Positions 35,588-44,505 of a DNA stretch of 64,000 nt are shown piece by piece. The notes beneath the pieces are model-generated. The model saw only the letters and a program-made list of their open reading frames with translations, was not told the origin of the DNA and did no database searches. This DNA is from JADGGM01 sp027307005. Its GTDB lineage: Bacteria > Gemmatimonadota > Gemmatimonadetes > Gemmatimonadales > Gemmatimonadaceae. Position numbers and translations under genes: made by a program. How positions within the stretch are numbered: position 1 is the stretch's first letter; each line of letters opens with the position of its first letter. The stretch covers positions 12,291 through 76,290 of the forward strand of contig DATIEP010000072.1 of NCBI GenBank assembly GCA_035455745.1. The letters run 5' to 3'.

Positions 35588-35593
35588 AATATA
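35588..35593 (-). promoter_or_regulatory. candidate -10 box of uvrC
   Basis: TATATT followed by TC on the minus strand, 49 bases before the uvrC start, in the 81-base gap after murJ. No convincing -35 box is seen. An 8-bp inverted repeat (CGCGTCGC/GCGACGCG) lies between the box and the gene. Confidence 0.35.
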
Positions 35594-35620
35594 CGCCGAA
35601 CCGTCGTGCTCTGGCGCGGC

Positions 35621-37222
35621 TCAGCGCCGCCGGAACACCGCCGCCAGCACGGTGCGCGACTCCGGAATCGAGAGGGACGTAGTGAGGCCGAAGTACACGA
35701 GGCCGTATGGAATGAGCGCGAGAATCGCGAGCGGGATCGGATGCGCGACACCCACGAGCAGCTTGACGCCCCAGGCGGCGGCCGCCGCGACGAGCGCCGA
35801 ACACCAGAGCTTGGCGACGAACGCAGCCGGGAGACCCGTGCGCCCGATCCGGCGGTTCAGCGTCCGACGCAACAGGAGGAATTCGGCCCAACCCGCGATC
35901 CCTGCCGACGCCGTGAGGCCCGCCGCGCCCCATTTGAGATCGAGCGAGAGCAGCGGCGGCACGAGCAGCGCGAACACCGCGCCCAACCCGGTGGTGAGCG
36001 TGACGCGCACGACCGCGAAGCGGAGGGGCGTCTTGGTATCGCGCAGCGCGTAATACGCCGACGAGTACAAGCGTCCGAGCGTCGATGCAAGCAATCCCAC
36101 GGCCGAGCCGGCGAGGATCCCCCACACGTATACGGAGTCGGCGCGGGTGAACCGCCCGGTCTGGAACAACGCCGCCGCGAGCACGTCGCCTAACGCAAGG
36201 AACGCCACCGCCGACGGCACCACCAGGAACGCGATGCGCCGCAACCCGGCGTCCAGGCGCACGCGCAGATACTCGCCGATCTCGTGTTCGTCGCCTAACG
36301 CACTGGACATCGCTGGGAGTTCGGCCGCCGACACCGACATGCCGAACAAGCTCACCGGCAGCACGTAGAGCGTCTGCGCCGTGGTGAGGCCGGCGACGGC
36401 GCCCGCGGGCAACAGACTGGCGAGCACCACGTCCACGTAGCCGCTGATCTGCACCACCCCGCGCCCGACGAACACCGGCATGAAGTTGTTGATCACCGTT
36501 CTCACATTCGCGCCCGCCACGTCCAGCGACGGCCGCAGACGGCCGAGCAGCCTGAGGACGGTCGGGAGCTGCACCAGCAGCTGGAGGAAGCTGCCGGCGA
36601 GCGATCCCCACGCCGCCGCGACGGCGAGCGGCGACTGCGCCCTGGCGCTGCCTAACGCAATCAGCGTGACGATGATCGCGAGATTCCAGAAAATCGGCGC
36701 CGTGTACGAGATGAAGAACCGGCGGTGGCTGTTGAGCACGCCCAGACACCACGCCGACATCACGAGCACGCCGGCGCCCGGGAAAAAAATGCGGACCAGC
36801 TCGATCGTCAGATCGCGCTTGGCGCCGGCGAACCCCGGGGCGATGATGGCGATGAGCCACGGCGTCGCCAGCACGCCGAAGAGCACGATGATGGACGTCG
36901 TCACCGCGAGCAGTCCGGCCACCGCGCCCGCCACGCGCCGCGCTTCCTGCTCGTCGCCCTCGGCCAGCAGCCGCGCGTACACCGGAATGAACGACGCGGA
37001 CAGGACGCCCTCGCCGAACAGGTTCTGCAGAAAATTCGGAATCTTGAACGCGGCGTTGAACGCGTCGGCCGCGTCGCCTAACCCGAGATAGTGGCCCAGG
37101 AACCGCTGGCGAATGAGGCCGAAGATGCGGCTGAGGAAGATGCCCGACGCCACCAGCAGCGCCGCGCGGCCGGTGCGCTCCGGCGCACGCGGCCGCGCGG
37201 GCTCAGCGGCCGCCACCGGCAT
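35621..37222 (-). CDS. murJ: lipid II flippase MurJ
   Basis: MurJ flips lipid II across the inner membrane for peptidoglycan synthesis. The 533-residue protein has about 14 hydrophobic spans and MATE/MOP-type motifs: SGIFLSRIFGLIRQRFLGHYLG, AFKIPNFLQNLFGEGVLSASFIPVY with the conserved region near the N-terminus, and FFPGAGVLVMSAWCLGVLNS. The start overlaps the end of bshC by 20 bases. Confidence 0.95.
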   Translation of the reverse strand: MPVAAAEPARPRAPERTGRAALLVASGIFLSRIFGLIRQRFLGHYLGLGDAADAFNAAFKIPNFLQNLFGEGVLSASFIPVYARLLAEGDEQEARRVAGAVAGLLAVTTSIIVLFGVLATPWLIAIIAPGFAGAKRDLTIELVRIFFPGAGVLVMSAWCLGVLNSHRRFFISYTAPIFWNLAIIVTLIALGSARAQSPLAVAAAWGSLAGSFLQLLVQLPTVLRLLGRLRPSLDVAGANVRTVINNFMPVFVGRGVVQISGYVDVVLASLLPAGAVAGLTTAQTLYVLPVSLFGMSVSAAELPAMSSALGDEHEIGEYLRVRLDAGLRRIAFLVVPSAVAFLALGDVLAAALFQTGRFTRADSVYVWGILAGSAVGLLASTLGRLYSSAYYALRDTKTPLRFAVVRVTLTTGLGAVFALLVPPLLSLDLKWGAAGLTASAGIAGWAEFLLLRRTLNRRIGRTGLPAAFVAKLWCSALVAAAAAWGVKLLVGVAHPIPLAILALIPYGLVYFGLTTSLSIPESRTVLAAVFRRR

Positions 37223-38777
37223 CGTGCGAATACGCGGCCTGCCCTGTCGGCGCCAGACCTAGCGCCGCCACGTGCTCGCGGGCGCGCGCCGAGATCGCAT
37301 CGAGCAGCGGCAGCCCATGCCGCGCCAGCAGCGGCATCAGGTTGAGCACGCGCTCCTGTAGACGGTCGAAGGGAAACAGCGAGGCGCGCGCGATCCCGAT
37401 GTGCCGCGTCAGTTCGGTCTCGCGCCGCTTGGTCGCGGCCGCCACCCGGCGCTCCAATCGGTCCAACCGGTGGGCGATGTTGCGCCGCGTTCCCTCCGCC
37501 ACCGCACGGTCGACGAGCGGCGGCGCGGTCTGCTCGAGCGCCGCATCGAGCTCGGACGCCGCAGCTTCGAGCGCCTGCCGGTAGCGCACGAGCGCCGATG
37601 CAATTTCGGCCGGTACGCGCTCGCGCACCAGACGGCCCAACACCGCGTGCGGATCCCGCAGCGCGTCCACGTCGAGGCCGTATCGGTCGAGAATCCGCTG
37701 CACGTGCGGCTCGACGATCACGCCGGACCACCGCGGCACTGCCAGCGGACGCGCCATGCCTAACGCATCGGCCACCGCCGTCGACTGCGCGAAGTACGCC
37801 TGCTCGGCCGGACCCGCCACGTAGGCCACGGTGGGCAGGATCGCACGCTCCACGACGGGCCGCAGCAGCACGTTGGGCTCGAGTGCGCCCTGCGCATCGC
37901 CGAGCGCCGCGCCAATGGGCAGCCGCCGCCGCTCGCCTTCCCCCGCCGCGAACACCAACGACAACCGGTCCACGTGCGCCACCTGCGGCTCGTACCCCGC
38001 CTCGGCGAGCGCCGCGCTTCGCGAGCGGAGCGCCGCGTCCACCGGCGCCGCGTCGGCCAGCGCGTGCGCCAGCGCCGGACGCGACGCCGCCTGGACCGCC
38101 GGATGGCCGGCGTCCAGCACCGGCATGCCTAACGGCTCCAGTATCGCGCGCAGGAGCGTGACGAACGCGCCGCCCACCGTCTGGTCGGGCGCGTAGGCCC
38201 GCCGCACGTCGTCCAGGACGTGCGGCGCTGCCGCCGCGCCGGCGGCATCGGCGAGCGTCTGCATCGCGCCGCGCACATCGCCTAACGGCGTGTCCCGCAT
38301 GCCGCGGCCCTCGATTGCCGCCGGCGGCGAGGATAACGTCACCACCCGATCCCCGAGCGCCACGTGCGTCACGCTCGACTCGGCGTAGTCCGCGTCGTAG
38401 GTCGCCGCCCAGTACACCGGCACCGTCGGAATCCCGGACGACTCTTCGATCGCATCCGCGAGCGCGATCGCGCTGAGCGCCTTGCTCCACGTGTAGATCG
38501 GTCCGCCGAACAACCCGGGCTGTTGGCCCGTCGTCACCACCACCCCGCCCTCGCCGGCGCGCGCCAGTCGATCCGCTGCCGCACCGCGTGCCTCGATCGC
38601 CGGACCGAGCACTCGCGCCCATCTGCCGTCGCTGCGCAGGCGCGACGCCCGCTCGCGCCACGCCGACGCGTCGCGCGGCGCGCCCTCGTACCACGCCGAT
38701 TCCGGCCCGCCGTCACGCGCCGCGCGCGCAATGTCCGGCATCGCCGTTGGCAGCGACAGGACGCGAGGCTCGCTCAC
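37203..38777 (-). CDS. bshC: bacillithiol biosynthesis cysteine-adding enzyme BshC
   Basis: BshC adds cysteine to glucosaminyl-malate in the last step of bacillithiol synthesis. The 524-residue protein shows VVTTGQQPGLFGGPIYTWSKALSAIALA, VPVYWAATYDADYAE (the family's HxxH-like region is changed here), AYVAGPAEQAYFAQ and a C-terminal coiled-coil region with ERVLNLMPLLARHGLPLLDAI, all typical. The start is uncertain: GTG 38777 gives a protein of usual length, ATG 38819 adds 14 less conserved residues. BshA and BshB are not in the window. It lies between rlmH and murJ. Confidence 0.88.
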   Translation of the reverse strand: MSEPRVLSLPTAMPDIARAARDGGPESAWYEGAPRDASAWRERASRLRSDGRWARVLGPAIEARGAAADRLARAGEGGVVVTTGQQPGLFGGPIYTWSKALSAIALADAIEESSGIPTVPVYWAATYDADYAESSVTHVALGDRVVTLSSPPAAIEGRGMRDTPLGDVRGAMQTLADAAGAAAAPHVLDDVRRAYAPDQTVGGAFVTLLRAILEPLGMPVLDAGHPAVQAASRPALAHALADAAPVDAALRSRSAALAEAGYEPQVAHVDRLSLVFAAGEGERRRLPIGAALGDAQGALEPNVLLRPVVERAILPTVAYVAGPAEQAYFAQSTAVADALGMARPLAVPRWSGVIVEPHVQRILDRYGLDVDALRDPHAVLGRLVRERVPAEIASALVRYRQALEAAASELDAALEQTAPPLVDRAVAEGTRRNIAHRLDRLERRVAAATKRRETELTRHIGIARASLFPFDRLQERVLNLMPLLARHGLPLLDAISARAREHVAALGLAPTGQAAYSHDAGGGR

Positions 38778-38865
38778 GCGCGTCCCGCGACAGCGCCCAC
38801 GCACGGCTGCATCCGACATCGGATGCGGCGCTGATGCACGGCGGTTTCGACTCGAGGAGATGGCA

Positions 38866-39330
38866 TCACTTGTGGTACGGTTCGCCGCGCCCGATCGTAC
38901 CGGCGCGATAGAGTTGTTCCGCGAGCACCAGCCGCGCGAGCTCGTGCGGCAGCGTCCATCGCGCGAACGCCAACCGCATCGTCGACCGGCGCCGCACGCT
39001 CTCCGACAACCCGTACGCACCGCCGATCATGAACGCCACATCGCGTCCCGCGTCGCGGTGGTCGCGGAGCCAACCGGCGAACTCCTCGGACCGCATCAGA
39101 GTTCCCTCGGCGTCACAGGCCACGAGCACCGTCGCCGAGCCCGCCGCGGCCAGCAATCGCTCGCCTTCGCGCTCCTGCACCTCGCTGGACGAGCGGCCGC
39201 GGGCCGGCTCCTCGCGCACCGCGCGGACATCGAGCGGCCAGTACCGCGCCGCGCGTCGCTCGTATTCCTCGATCGCGGCCGCCAGGTCGCGATCCCTCGG
39301 CCGGCCCACGGCCGCGACGAGCACGCGCAT
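38866..39330 (-). CDS. rlmH: 23S rRNA (pseudouridine1915-N3)-methyltransferase
   Basis: RlmH is a SPOUT-fold methyltransferase that modifies pseudouridine 1915 in helix 69 of 23S rRNA using SAM. The 154-residue protein has VLVAAVGRPRDRDL, LVACDAEGTLMRSEEFAGWL, MIGGAYGLSESVRRR (knot SAM site) and the C-terminal motif LPHELARLVLAEQLYRA with RGEPYHK at the end. Length is normal. It follows gdhA after 42 bases. Confidence 0.95.
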   Translation of the reverse strand: MRVLVAAVGRPRDRDLAAAIEEYERRAARYWPLDVRAVREEPARGRSSSEVQEREGERLLAAAGSATVLVACDAEGTLMRSEEFAGWLRDHRDAGRDVAFMIGGAYGLSESVRRRSTMRLAFARWTLPHELARLVLAEQLYRAGTIGRGEPYHK

Positions 39331-39372
39331 CAGGTCGGCGCACCCGCGGCCCGCGGCGCCCGGGTGCCTGCG

Positions 39373-40680
39373 TTAGGCGTAGATCCCGCGCAGCCGGTGC
39401 ACCGTGGCGACGCGCGAAATCGACAGCATGTACGCGGCCGTGCGCATGTTCACCTTGTGCCGCCGCGACAACTCGAGCACCGCGCGGAAGCTGTCCTGCA
39501 TGATCTGCTGCAGGCGATCGTTCACGCTCGCTTCGGTCCAGAAATAGCCGCCCCGGTCCTGCACCCACTCGAAGTACGACACCGTGACCCCGCCCGCGTT
39601 GGCGAGGATGTCCGGGATCACGAACACGCCCTTGTCGTCGAGGATCGCGTCGGCCGGCGCCGTGGTCGGACCGTTCGCGCCTTCGCAGATCACGCGCGCG
39701 CGGATCTTGGGCGCGTTCTTGCGCGTGATCACGTTCTCGAGCGCCGCCGGCACGAGGACGTCGACCTCGAGCGTCAACAAATCGTCGTTGGTGATGCGGT
39801 CGCCCTTCGAGTAGCCATCGAGCGAGCGATTCTGCTTCACGTACGCAATCGCGTCGTTGACGTCGATGCCGTTCGTGTTCAGGATGCCGCCCGAGCGGTC
39901 GCCGATCGCGACCACCTTGCAGCCCTGCGTGTGCAGCAGCTGCGCGGCGACGGAACCTACGTTGCCGAAGCCTTGCACCGCCACCGTTGCGCCGGCGGCG
40001 CGCATGCCCAGATGCTCCAGCGCCGCCAACGTGACGAGCATGCACCCGCGGCCGGTCGCTTCCCGCCTGCCTAACGAGCCGCCCATTTCCACCGGTTTGC
40101 CCGTCACCACCGACGTCACCGTGTGCCGCATGTGCATCGAATAGGTGTCCATCACCCACGCCATCACGCGCTCATTGGTATTGACGTCGGGCGCCGGCAC
40201 GTCGGAATCCGGTCCGAGGATCCCGATGAGCCCCGCCGTATACCGACGCGTGATGCGCTCGAGCTCGGCGACGCTCAACTTGAGCGGATCGCAAATCACG
40301 CCGCCCTTGGAGCCGCCAAAGGGAATGTTCACCACCGCGCACTTCCACGTCATCCACGCGGCGAGCGCTTTCACTTCGTCGCGATTGACGTTCGGATCGA
40401 ATCGAATCCCGCCCTTGGCGGGACCACGCGATGTGTTGTGCAGCACGCGATAGCCGGTGAACACCTCGATCTCCCCGTTGTCCATGAGGACGGGGATCGA
40501 CAGCGTGATCTCTTTTTCGGGGTGGCGGAGGATTTTGTAGAGGCCCGGTTCCAGATCGAGCAGCTCGGCTGCCCGGTCGAACCGCGACATCATGTCCTCG
40601 AAAGGGTTGTCCTCGTTCAGGAAGCGGTCCTTGTCGGGCCTGACGATCTTGTCGGTAGAGAGTCTGAGATCGGTTGTCAT
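39373..40680 (-). CDS. gdhA: glutamate dehydrogenase
   Basis: The enzyme interconverts glutamate and 2-oxoglutarate plus ammonia with NAD(P). The 435-residue protein has the catalytic-lysine segment AWMTWKCAVVNIPFGGSKGGV, TGKPVEMGGSLGRREATGRG, the nucleotide-binding VAVQGFGNVGSVAA and PADAILDDKGVFVIPDILANAGGV; it is of the hexameric Glu/Leu/Phe/Val dehydrogenase type. ATG 40680 overlaps the lpxK stop by four bases, so nitrogen metabolism is coupled to a lipid A operon. Its stop codon TAA is part of a GTTAGGC word at 39372-39378. Confidence 0.95.
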   Translation of the reverse strand: MTTDLRLSTDKIVRPDKDRFLNEDNPFEDMMSRFDRAAELLDLEPGLYKILRHPEKEITLSIPVLMDNGEIEVFTGYRVLHNTSRGPAKGGIRFDPNVNRDEVKALAAWMTWKCAVVNIPFGGSKGGVICDPLKLSVAELERITRRYTAGLIGILGPDSDVPAPDVNTNERVMAWVMDTYSMHMRHTVTSVVTGKPVEMGGSLGRREATGRGCMLVTLAALEHLGMRAAGATVAVQGFGNVGSVAAQLLHTQGCKVVAIGDRSGGILNTNGIDVNDAIAYVKQNRSLDGYSKGDRITNDDLLTLEVDVLVPAALENVITRKNAPKIRARVICEGANGPTTAPADAILDDKGVFVIPDILANAGGVTVSYFEWVQDRGGYFWTEASVNDRLQQIMQDSFRAVLELSRRHKVNMRTAAYMLSISRVATVHRLRGIYA

Positions 40681-41756
40681 GAGTTTGGTAAGGACGGATG
40701 GCCCAACGCGGGCGGCCGCACTCCGGGTTGGTCGCGTCGCGCATCGAGCAGTGAGGCAAGAAGAGAATCCACTGTGCTTTGCCCGGACTCGAGCGCGAAC
40801 TGCTGGGAAACATACCACAACGACAGCGCCGCGCGAGGCCAGAGGGGCGCGAGCTTCACGGCGTCCTTGAGCGTGCACAGGACGAGACTCGTCTCGCCTG
40901 CTCCGCGCTGGACGGCTGACACGTCATCGTCGGTGAACCGATGATGATCCTCGAACGCGTGGAGCGTGACGGCCGCGCCGGCGGCCCGGAGCTGCGCCAC
41001 GAGGGTGAGCGGATCACCGATGGCGGCCACCAGGTAGACGCGCTCGCCCTGGAGCGACGACAGCGGGCGGACTTGGGGTTCACCGACGCGATGCACATCG
41101 CCCAGCGTGAGCGACGCAACGGCCGTCGGCAGCTGCGGCCACATGCGGCCGAGCTCGCCTGTCACTGCAGACACAGCCGTATCCGGGACGGCGCGGCGTG
41201 TCACGATCACCATCGTCGCCCGCGCCAGCGCGCTCAATGGTTCACGCCATGGCCCTGCGGGCAGCGGCCGCGCGGGAAGCCGCCATCGATCGGCGCTGAT
41301 GAGGACTATGTCCGCGTCGCGCCGCGCGCGGCGGTGCTGAAATGCATCGTCGAGGACTGCAACGTCGGCGCCGAGCGCACGAGCGCGCCTCACGCCCGCC
41401 ACGCGGTCGCCCGCGATGACTACCGGGATTTCGGGATTCACCTCCCGGTGGACGAGCGGCTCGTCGCTTCCGTATCCGCGCATCACGATCGCCGGGTGCG
41501 CGCCTCGTTCTACGAGCCGCGCCGCGAGCCACGCCGCGGCCGGAGTCTTCCCGGTTCCGCCCACCGTGAGATTGCCGACGCTCACGCTGGGCAGCGCCAG
41601 CCGGACTTGCTCGACGAGTCCGGCATTGAAGAGCGCGCCGCGTACGGCGACGACGCCCGCATACACGGCCGCGAACGGCCACAGCAGGGCGCGTGCGGCT
41701 TGAGCGCGCGCGTCGCCGCCGTACCACACGTGGTCGGTCGTGCGCGGATCAAACAC
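40677..41756 (-). CDS. lpxK: tetraacyldisaccharide 4'-kinase
   Basis: LpxK phosphorylates the 4' position of the lipid A disaccharide with ATP on the inner face of the inner membrane. The 359-residue protein has an N-terminal hydrophobic helix (LLWPFAAVYAGVVAVRGAL), the P-loop NLTVGGTGKTPAAAWLA, VMRGYGSDE, and DVAVLDDAFQHRR with the catalytic Asp, all as expected. The start is a GTG overlapping the acyltransferase gene by eight bases. It ends by overlapping gdhA. Confidence 0.95.
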   Translation of the reverse strand: MFDPRTTDHVWYGGDARAQAARALLWPFAAVYAGVVAVRGALFNAGLVEQVRLALPSVSVGNLTVGGTGKTPAAAWLAARLVERGAHPAIVMRGYGSDEPLVHREVNPEIPVVIAGDRVAGVRRARALGADVAVLDDAFQHRRARRDADIVLISADRWRLPARPLPAGPWREPLSALARATMVIVTRRAVPDTAVSAVTGELGRMWPQLPTAVASLTLGDVHRVGEPQVRPLSSLQGERVYLVAAIGDPLTLVAQLRAAGAAVTLHAFEDHHRFTDDDVSAVQRGAGETSLVLCTLKDAVKLAPLWPRAALSLWYVSQQFALESGQSTVDSLLASLLDARRDQPGVRPPALGHPSLPNS

Positions 41757-42408
41757 GCGTTGCTACCGCGTTGGTCTCCGCCATGAGTGCCTCGAAGCGC
41801 GGGGTCTGGCTCACCGCCTCGCGCGCACTCGCCGCGTCGGCGATGGTTGGCGTGCCGTAGGCGATGGTGACGCGCGCAAACGGTTTGGGGATGAGAAACC
41901 GGTCCCAGCTCGAGAGGCGCCATGCGCGAGACGCGCCGGCCCCGAGCGGAACGACCGGCGCCCCGGTGCGTTGGGAGACGATGAGCACGCCCGGCGCGAA
42001 CGTATGCGCGGGTCCGCGCGGGCCATCGGGCGTGAACGCCGCGTCCCCGCCGCCGTCCACCACGCGGCACATGCCTAACAACGCCCGGTCGGCGCCGCGC
42101 GACGACGATCCCCGCACGGTCTTGCAGCCTAACGAAGTGGCGATGCGCGCGATGATCTCCCCGTCGCCGTGCTCGCTGATGAGCACCGTGATGCCCTGAT
42201 CGCGATGCGCCCACAGGTGCGGCAGCATCTCGCCGTGCCACAGGCAGAGGATCACGGGTTGCCGGGCGGCGCGCAGCACGTCGAGCGCGCCGCGATTCAC
42301 GTAGCGGATCCGCCACGTGCGCGCGAGCACCCGCAGGAGGCCGCCGCCTAACCAGCTGAGGATCGCGCGCCGGCGCGCGCGCCGGGTGTCGACGGCCGCG
42401 GCCGTCAT
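41749..42408 (-). CDS. DUF374-type lysophospholipid/lipid A acyltransferase
   Basis: A 219-residue membrane-associated protein: a hydrophobic N-terminal segment (LSWLGGGLLRVLARTWRI), VILCLWHGEMLPHLW (His-containing acyltransferase site) and AAFTPDGPRGPAHTF. This is the DUF374 branch of the LPLAT superfamily. Found between lpxB and lpxK, it probably adds a secondary acyl chain to lipid A, the job done by LpxL/LpxM in enterobacteria. The exact substrate cannot be read from sequence. ATG 42408 overlaps the lpxB stop by four bases. Confidence 0.85.
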   Translation of the reverse strand: MTAAAVDTRRARRRAILSWLGGGLLRVLARTWRIRYVNRGALDVLRAARQPVILCLWHGEMLPHLWAHRDQGITVLISEHGDGEIIARIATSLGCKTVRGSSSRGADRALLGMCRVVDGGGDAAFTPDGPRGPAHTFAPGVLIVSQRTGAPVVPLGAGASRAWRLSSWDRFLIPKPFARVTIAYGTPTIADAASAREAVSQTPRFEALMAETNAVATRV

Positions 42409-43520
42409 TGCGCGAGCGCCAGCGCCATCTCGGCCACGCGCGCGGCGGCGCCGGGCGTGCCGAGCTTCTCCCGGACGCGAGCGAGTCCGGCCACCTGCGC
42501 CGCGCGCGCCACGCTGTTCGGGTCGAGCAGCGGCTCGAGCGCATCCGCCATCGCGGCCGGATTCACCGCGTTCTGCAGGAATTCGGGCGCCAGCGACTCG
42601 CCGGCCACGACGTTCACGAGCCCGATCCGCGGAATGGTCACCACGCGCCGCGCGATCGCGTAGCTCGCCGCGCCGGTGCGGTAGGCAACCACCAACGGAC
42701 ACCCCGCCACCGCGGCCTCGAGGGTGGACGTCCCGCTCTTCGAGAGCGCCGCGTCCGCCGCGCGCCACACCGAGAACGAAGAGTCGTGCACCAAGGGATA
42801 CGGCGACCGCGCACCGTCGAGCGCGATGCCGGGCGCAACGCTCACCACCACCTTGAGGCCGTGCACCCGCCGCTCGAGCATCCGCGCCGTCTCGAGGAAC
42901 GGACCCAGGTGGCGGGCGATCTCCTGTGCGCGGCTTCCCGGGAAGAGCGCCAGCACGCGCTCCTCGTCCGTTAGGCCGAGCGCGCGGCGCGCCGCCGTGC
43001 GCGACGGCATGGCGGCCGCCGCGCGGTCCAGCAGCGGATGGCCAACGAACGTCGCCTGCACGCGGTGGGACCGCAGCAGCGCCTCCTCGAAGGGCAGGAT
43101 CACCGCCGCCCGCGTCACCGTCTGCGCCAGCGCGCGAAGCCGACCGGCGCCCCACGCCCACACCTGCGGCGTGATGTAGTAGAGCACCGGCACGCCCGCC
43201 GCATGCGCCGCCGCGGCAACTTTCATGTTGAAGCCCGGATAGTCGACCAGCACCACGAGACCCACCGCACCGGACTTGAGCCGCCGCTTGAGCGCGGACA
43301 GCAGGGCGTAGTGCCGCGGTACGTGCTTGAGCACCTCGAAAAACCCCATCACCGCAAGACGGTCGGTGTGCTCGATGAGGTGAACGCCTGCGCGCTCCAT
43401 GCGCGCACCGCCGATGCCCACGAGCGGCACATCCGCGACTCTGCGGCGCAACTCTTCGGCGACTCCGGACGCGTGCAGGTCGCCGGACGCTTCGCCGGCG
43501 ACGAACAGCACCTCACGCAC
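42405..43520 (-). CDS. lpxB: lipid A disaccharide synthase
   Basis: LpxB joins UDP-2,3-diacylglucosamine and lipid X to make the tetraacyl-disaccharide phosphate. This 371-residue GT19 enzyme has LFVAGEASGDLHASGVA, VGIGGARMERAGVHLI, VDYPGFNMKVA, TPQVWAWGAGRLRAL and SGTSTLEAAVAGCPLVVAYRTG, all typical. I chose GTG 43520 (VREVLFVAGE), which overlaps the oxidoreductase stop by eight bases. The longer frame starting at 43562 adds an unconserved tail. Confidence 0.94.
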   Translation of the reverse strand: MREVLFVAGEASGDLHASGVAEELRRRVADVPLVGIGGARMERAGVHLIEHTDRLAVMGFFEVLKHVPRHYALLSALKRRLKSGAVGLVVLVDYPGFNMKVAAAAHAAGVPVLYYITPQVWAWGAGRLRALAQTVTRAAVILPFEEALLRSHRVQATFVGHPLLDRAAAAMPSRTAARRALGLTDEERVLALFPGSRAQEIARHLGPFLETARMLERRVHGLKVVVSVAPGIALDGARSPYPLVHDSSFSVWRAADAALSKSGTSTLEAAVAGCPLVVAYRTGAASYAIARRVVTIPRIGLVNVVAGESLAPEFLQNAVNPAAMADALEPLLDPNSVARAAQVAGLARVREKLGTPGAAARVAEMALALAQ

Positions 43521-44505
43521 CGGGCGATCCGGCGAGCACCGGCATCGATCGCTCGATCGCACGCATGATGCGCAGCGCCAGGGCGAGCGCCTCTCGCCCG
43601 TCGTCGCCGCTCACCAGGACCGGCTGCGTACCCTGCACCGCGGCCACGAAGCTCTCGAGCTCGAGGCGGAGCGGCTCACCCGCCGGCGCGTCGAGCGGCA
43701 CGCGCTCCATGAAGTCCTCGAGCTGCCGCGGAGCCGCGGCGAGCGCCGCCACGTTGAGATCGTCGCGCAGCCGGTAGAACTCGCCTGTCCCCTGCGCGAG
43801 ATCCAGGGAGAGATACCCGCTGCGCTGAAAGATCCGCAGCTTGCGGAACCGGTCGCGCGACACACGGCTTGCCGTGATGTTCGCCACGGCGCCGGAGTCG
43901 AAGCCTAACCGCGCGTTGGCGATGTCCACCGATGGCGTCAACACCGGCACGCCCGCGGCAGCGAGCTCGGTCACCTGCCCGCCGACGAGCGTGCGCACGA
44001 GGTCGATGTCGTGGATCATCAGATCCAGCACGACCGCGACATCGGATCCGCGCGGATTGAACGGCGCCAGCCGATTGCTCTCCACGAATCGCGGCTCGGC
44101 GATGTGCGGCAGGGCGGCGCGGATCGCGCGGTTGAACCGTTCGACGTGTCCGGTTTGCACCAGCGCGTTGGTCGCGCGAGCGGTCGCCAGCAGGTCGTCC
44201 GCTTCCTCGAGCGTGGTCGCGATCGGCTTCTCGATCAGCACGTGCACACCGCGCGCGAGCGCCTGCTTGGCGACGGCGTGGTGCGCCGGTGTCGGCACGA
44301 CCACCGTGACGGCGTCCACGCGGTCGAGCAGCGCCGCGAGCGACGGCGCCGCGGTGGCGCCGAGCTCCGCCTGCACCGTGGCGACGCGCGTCGCGTCGAT
44401 GTCGTAGAAGCCGGCGAAGTCTGCGTTAGGCAGGTCGCGCAGCAGCCGGACGTGGTGGTAGCCCAGGCTCCCTGCGCCGACGACGCCGATGCGCGGCGCG
44501 CTCAC
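43513..44505 (-). CDS. Gfo/Idh/MocA oxidoreductase in the lipid A operon (GnnA candidate)
   Basis: A 330-residue Rossmann-fold dehydrogenase beginning RIGVVGAGSLGYHHVRLLRDL and carrying VHVLIEKPIATTLEEAD, the EKP motif of this superfamily. It lies between lpxA and lpxB with start and stop codons overlapping both neighbours. In bacteria that build lipid A on 2,3-diamino-glucose, the UDP-GlcNAc 3-dehydrogenase GnnA is a member of this family encoded next to lpxA, with the aminotransferase GnnB beside it. Here GnnB is absent from the window. The assignment is therefore a hypothesis from context. Confidence 0.65.
   Translation of the reverse strand: MSAPRIGVVGAGSLGYHHVRLLRDLPNADFAGFYDIDATRVATVQAELGATAAPSLAALLDRVDAVTVVVPTPAHHAVAKQALARGVHVLIEKPIATTLEEADDLLATARATNALVQTGHVERFNRAIRAALPHIAEPRFVESNRLAPFNPRGSDVAVVLDLMIHDIDLVRTLVGGQVTELAAAGVPVLTPSVDIANARLGFDSGAVANITASRVSRDRFRKLRIFQRSGYLSLDLAQGTGEFYRLRDDLNVAALAAAPRQLEDFMERVPLDAPAGEPLRLELESFVAAVQGTQPVLVSGDDGREALALALRIMRAIERSMPVLAGSPGA

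Noticed and set aside
34560..38694. Very long minus-strand frames (766 and 538 codons) over uvrC, murJ and bshC
   Set aside because: They are shadows in another frame of three well-recognised genes and have Arg/Ala-rich composition typical of GC-rich antiframes.
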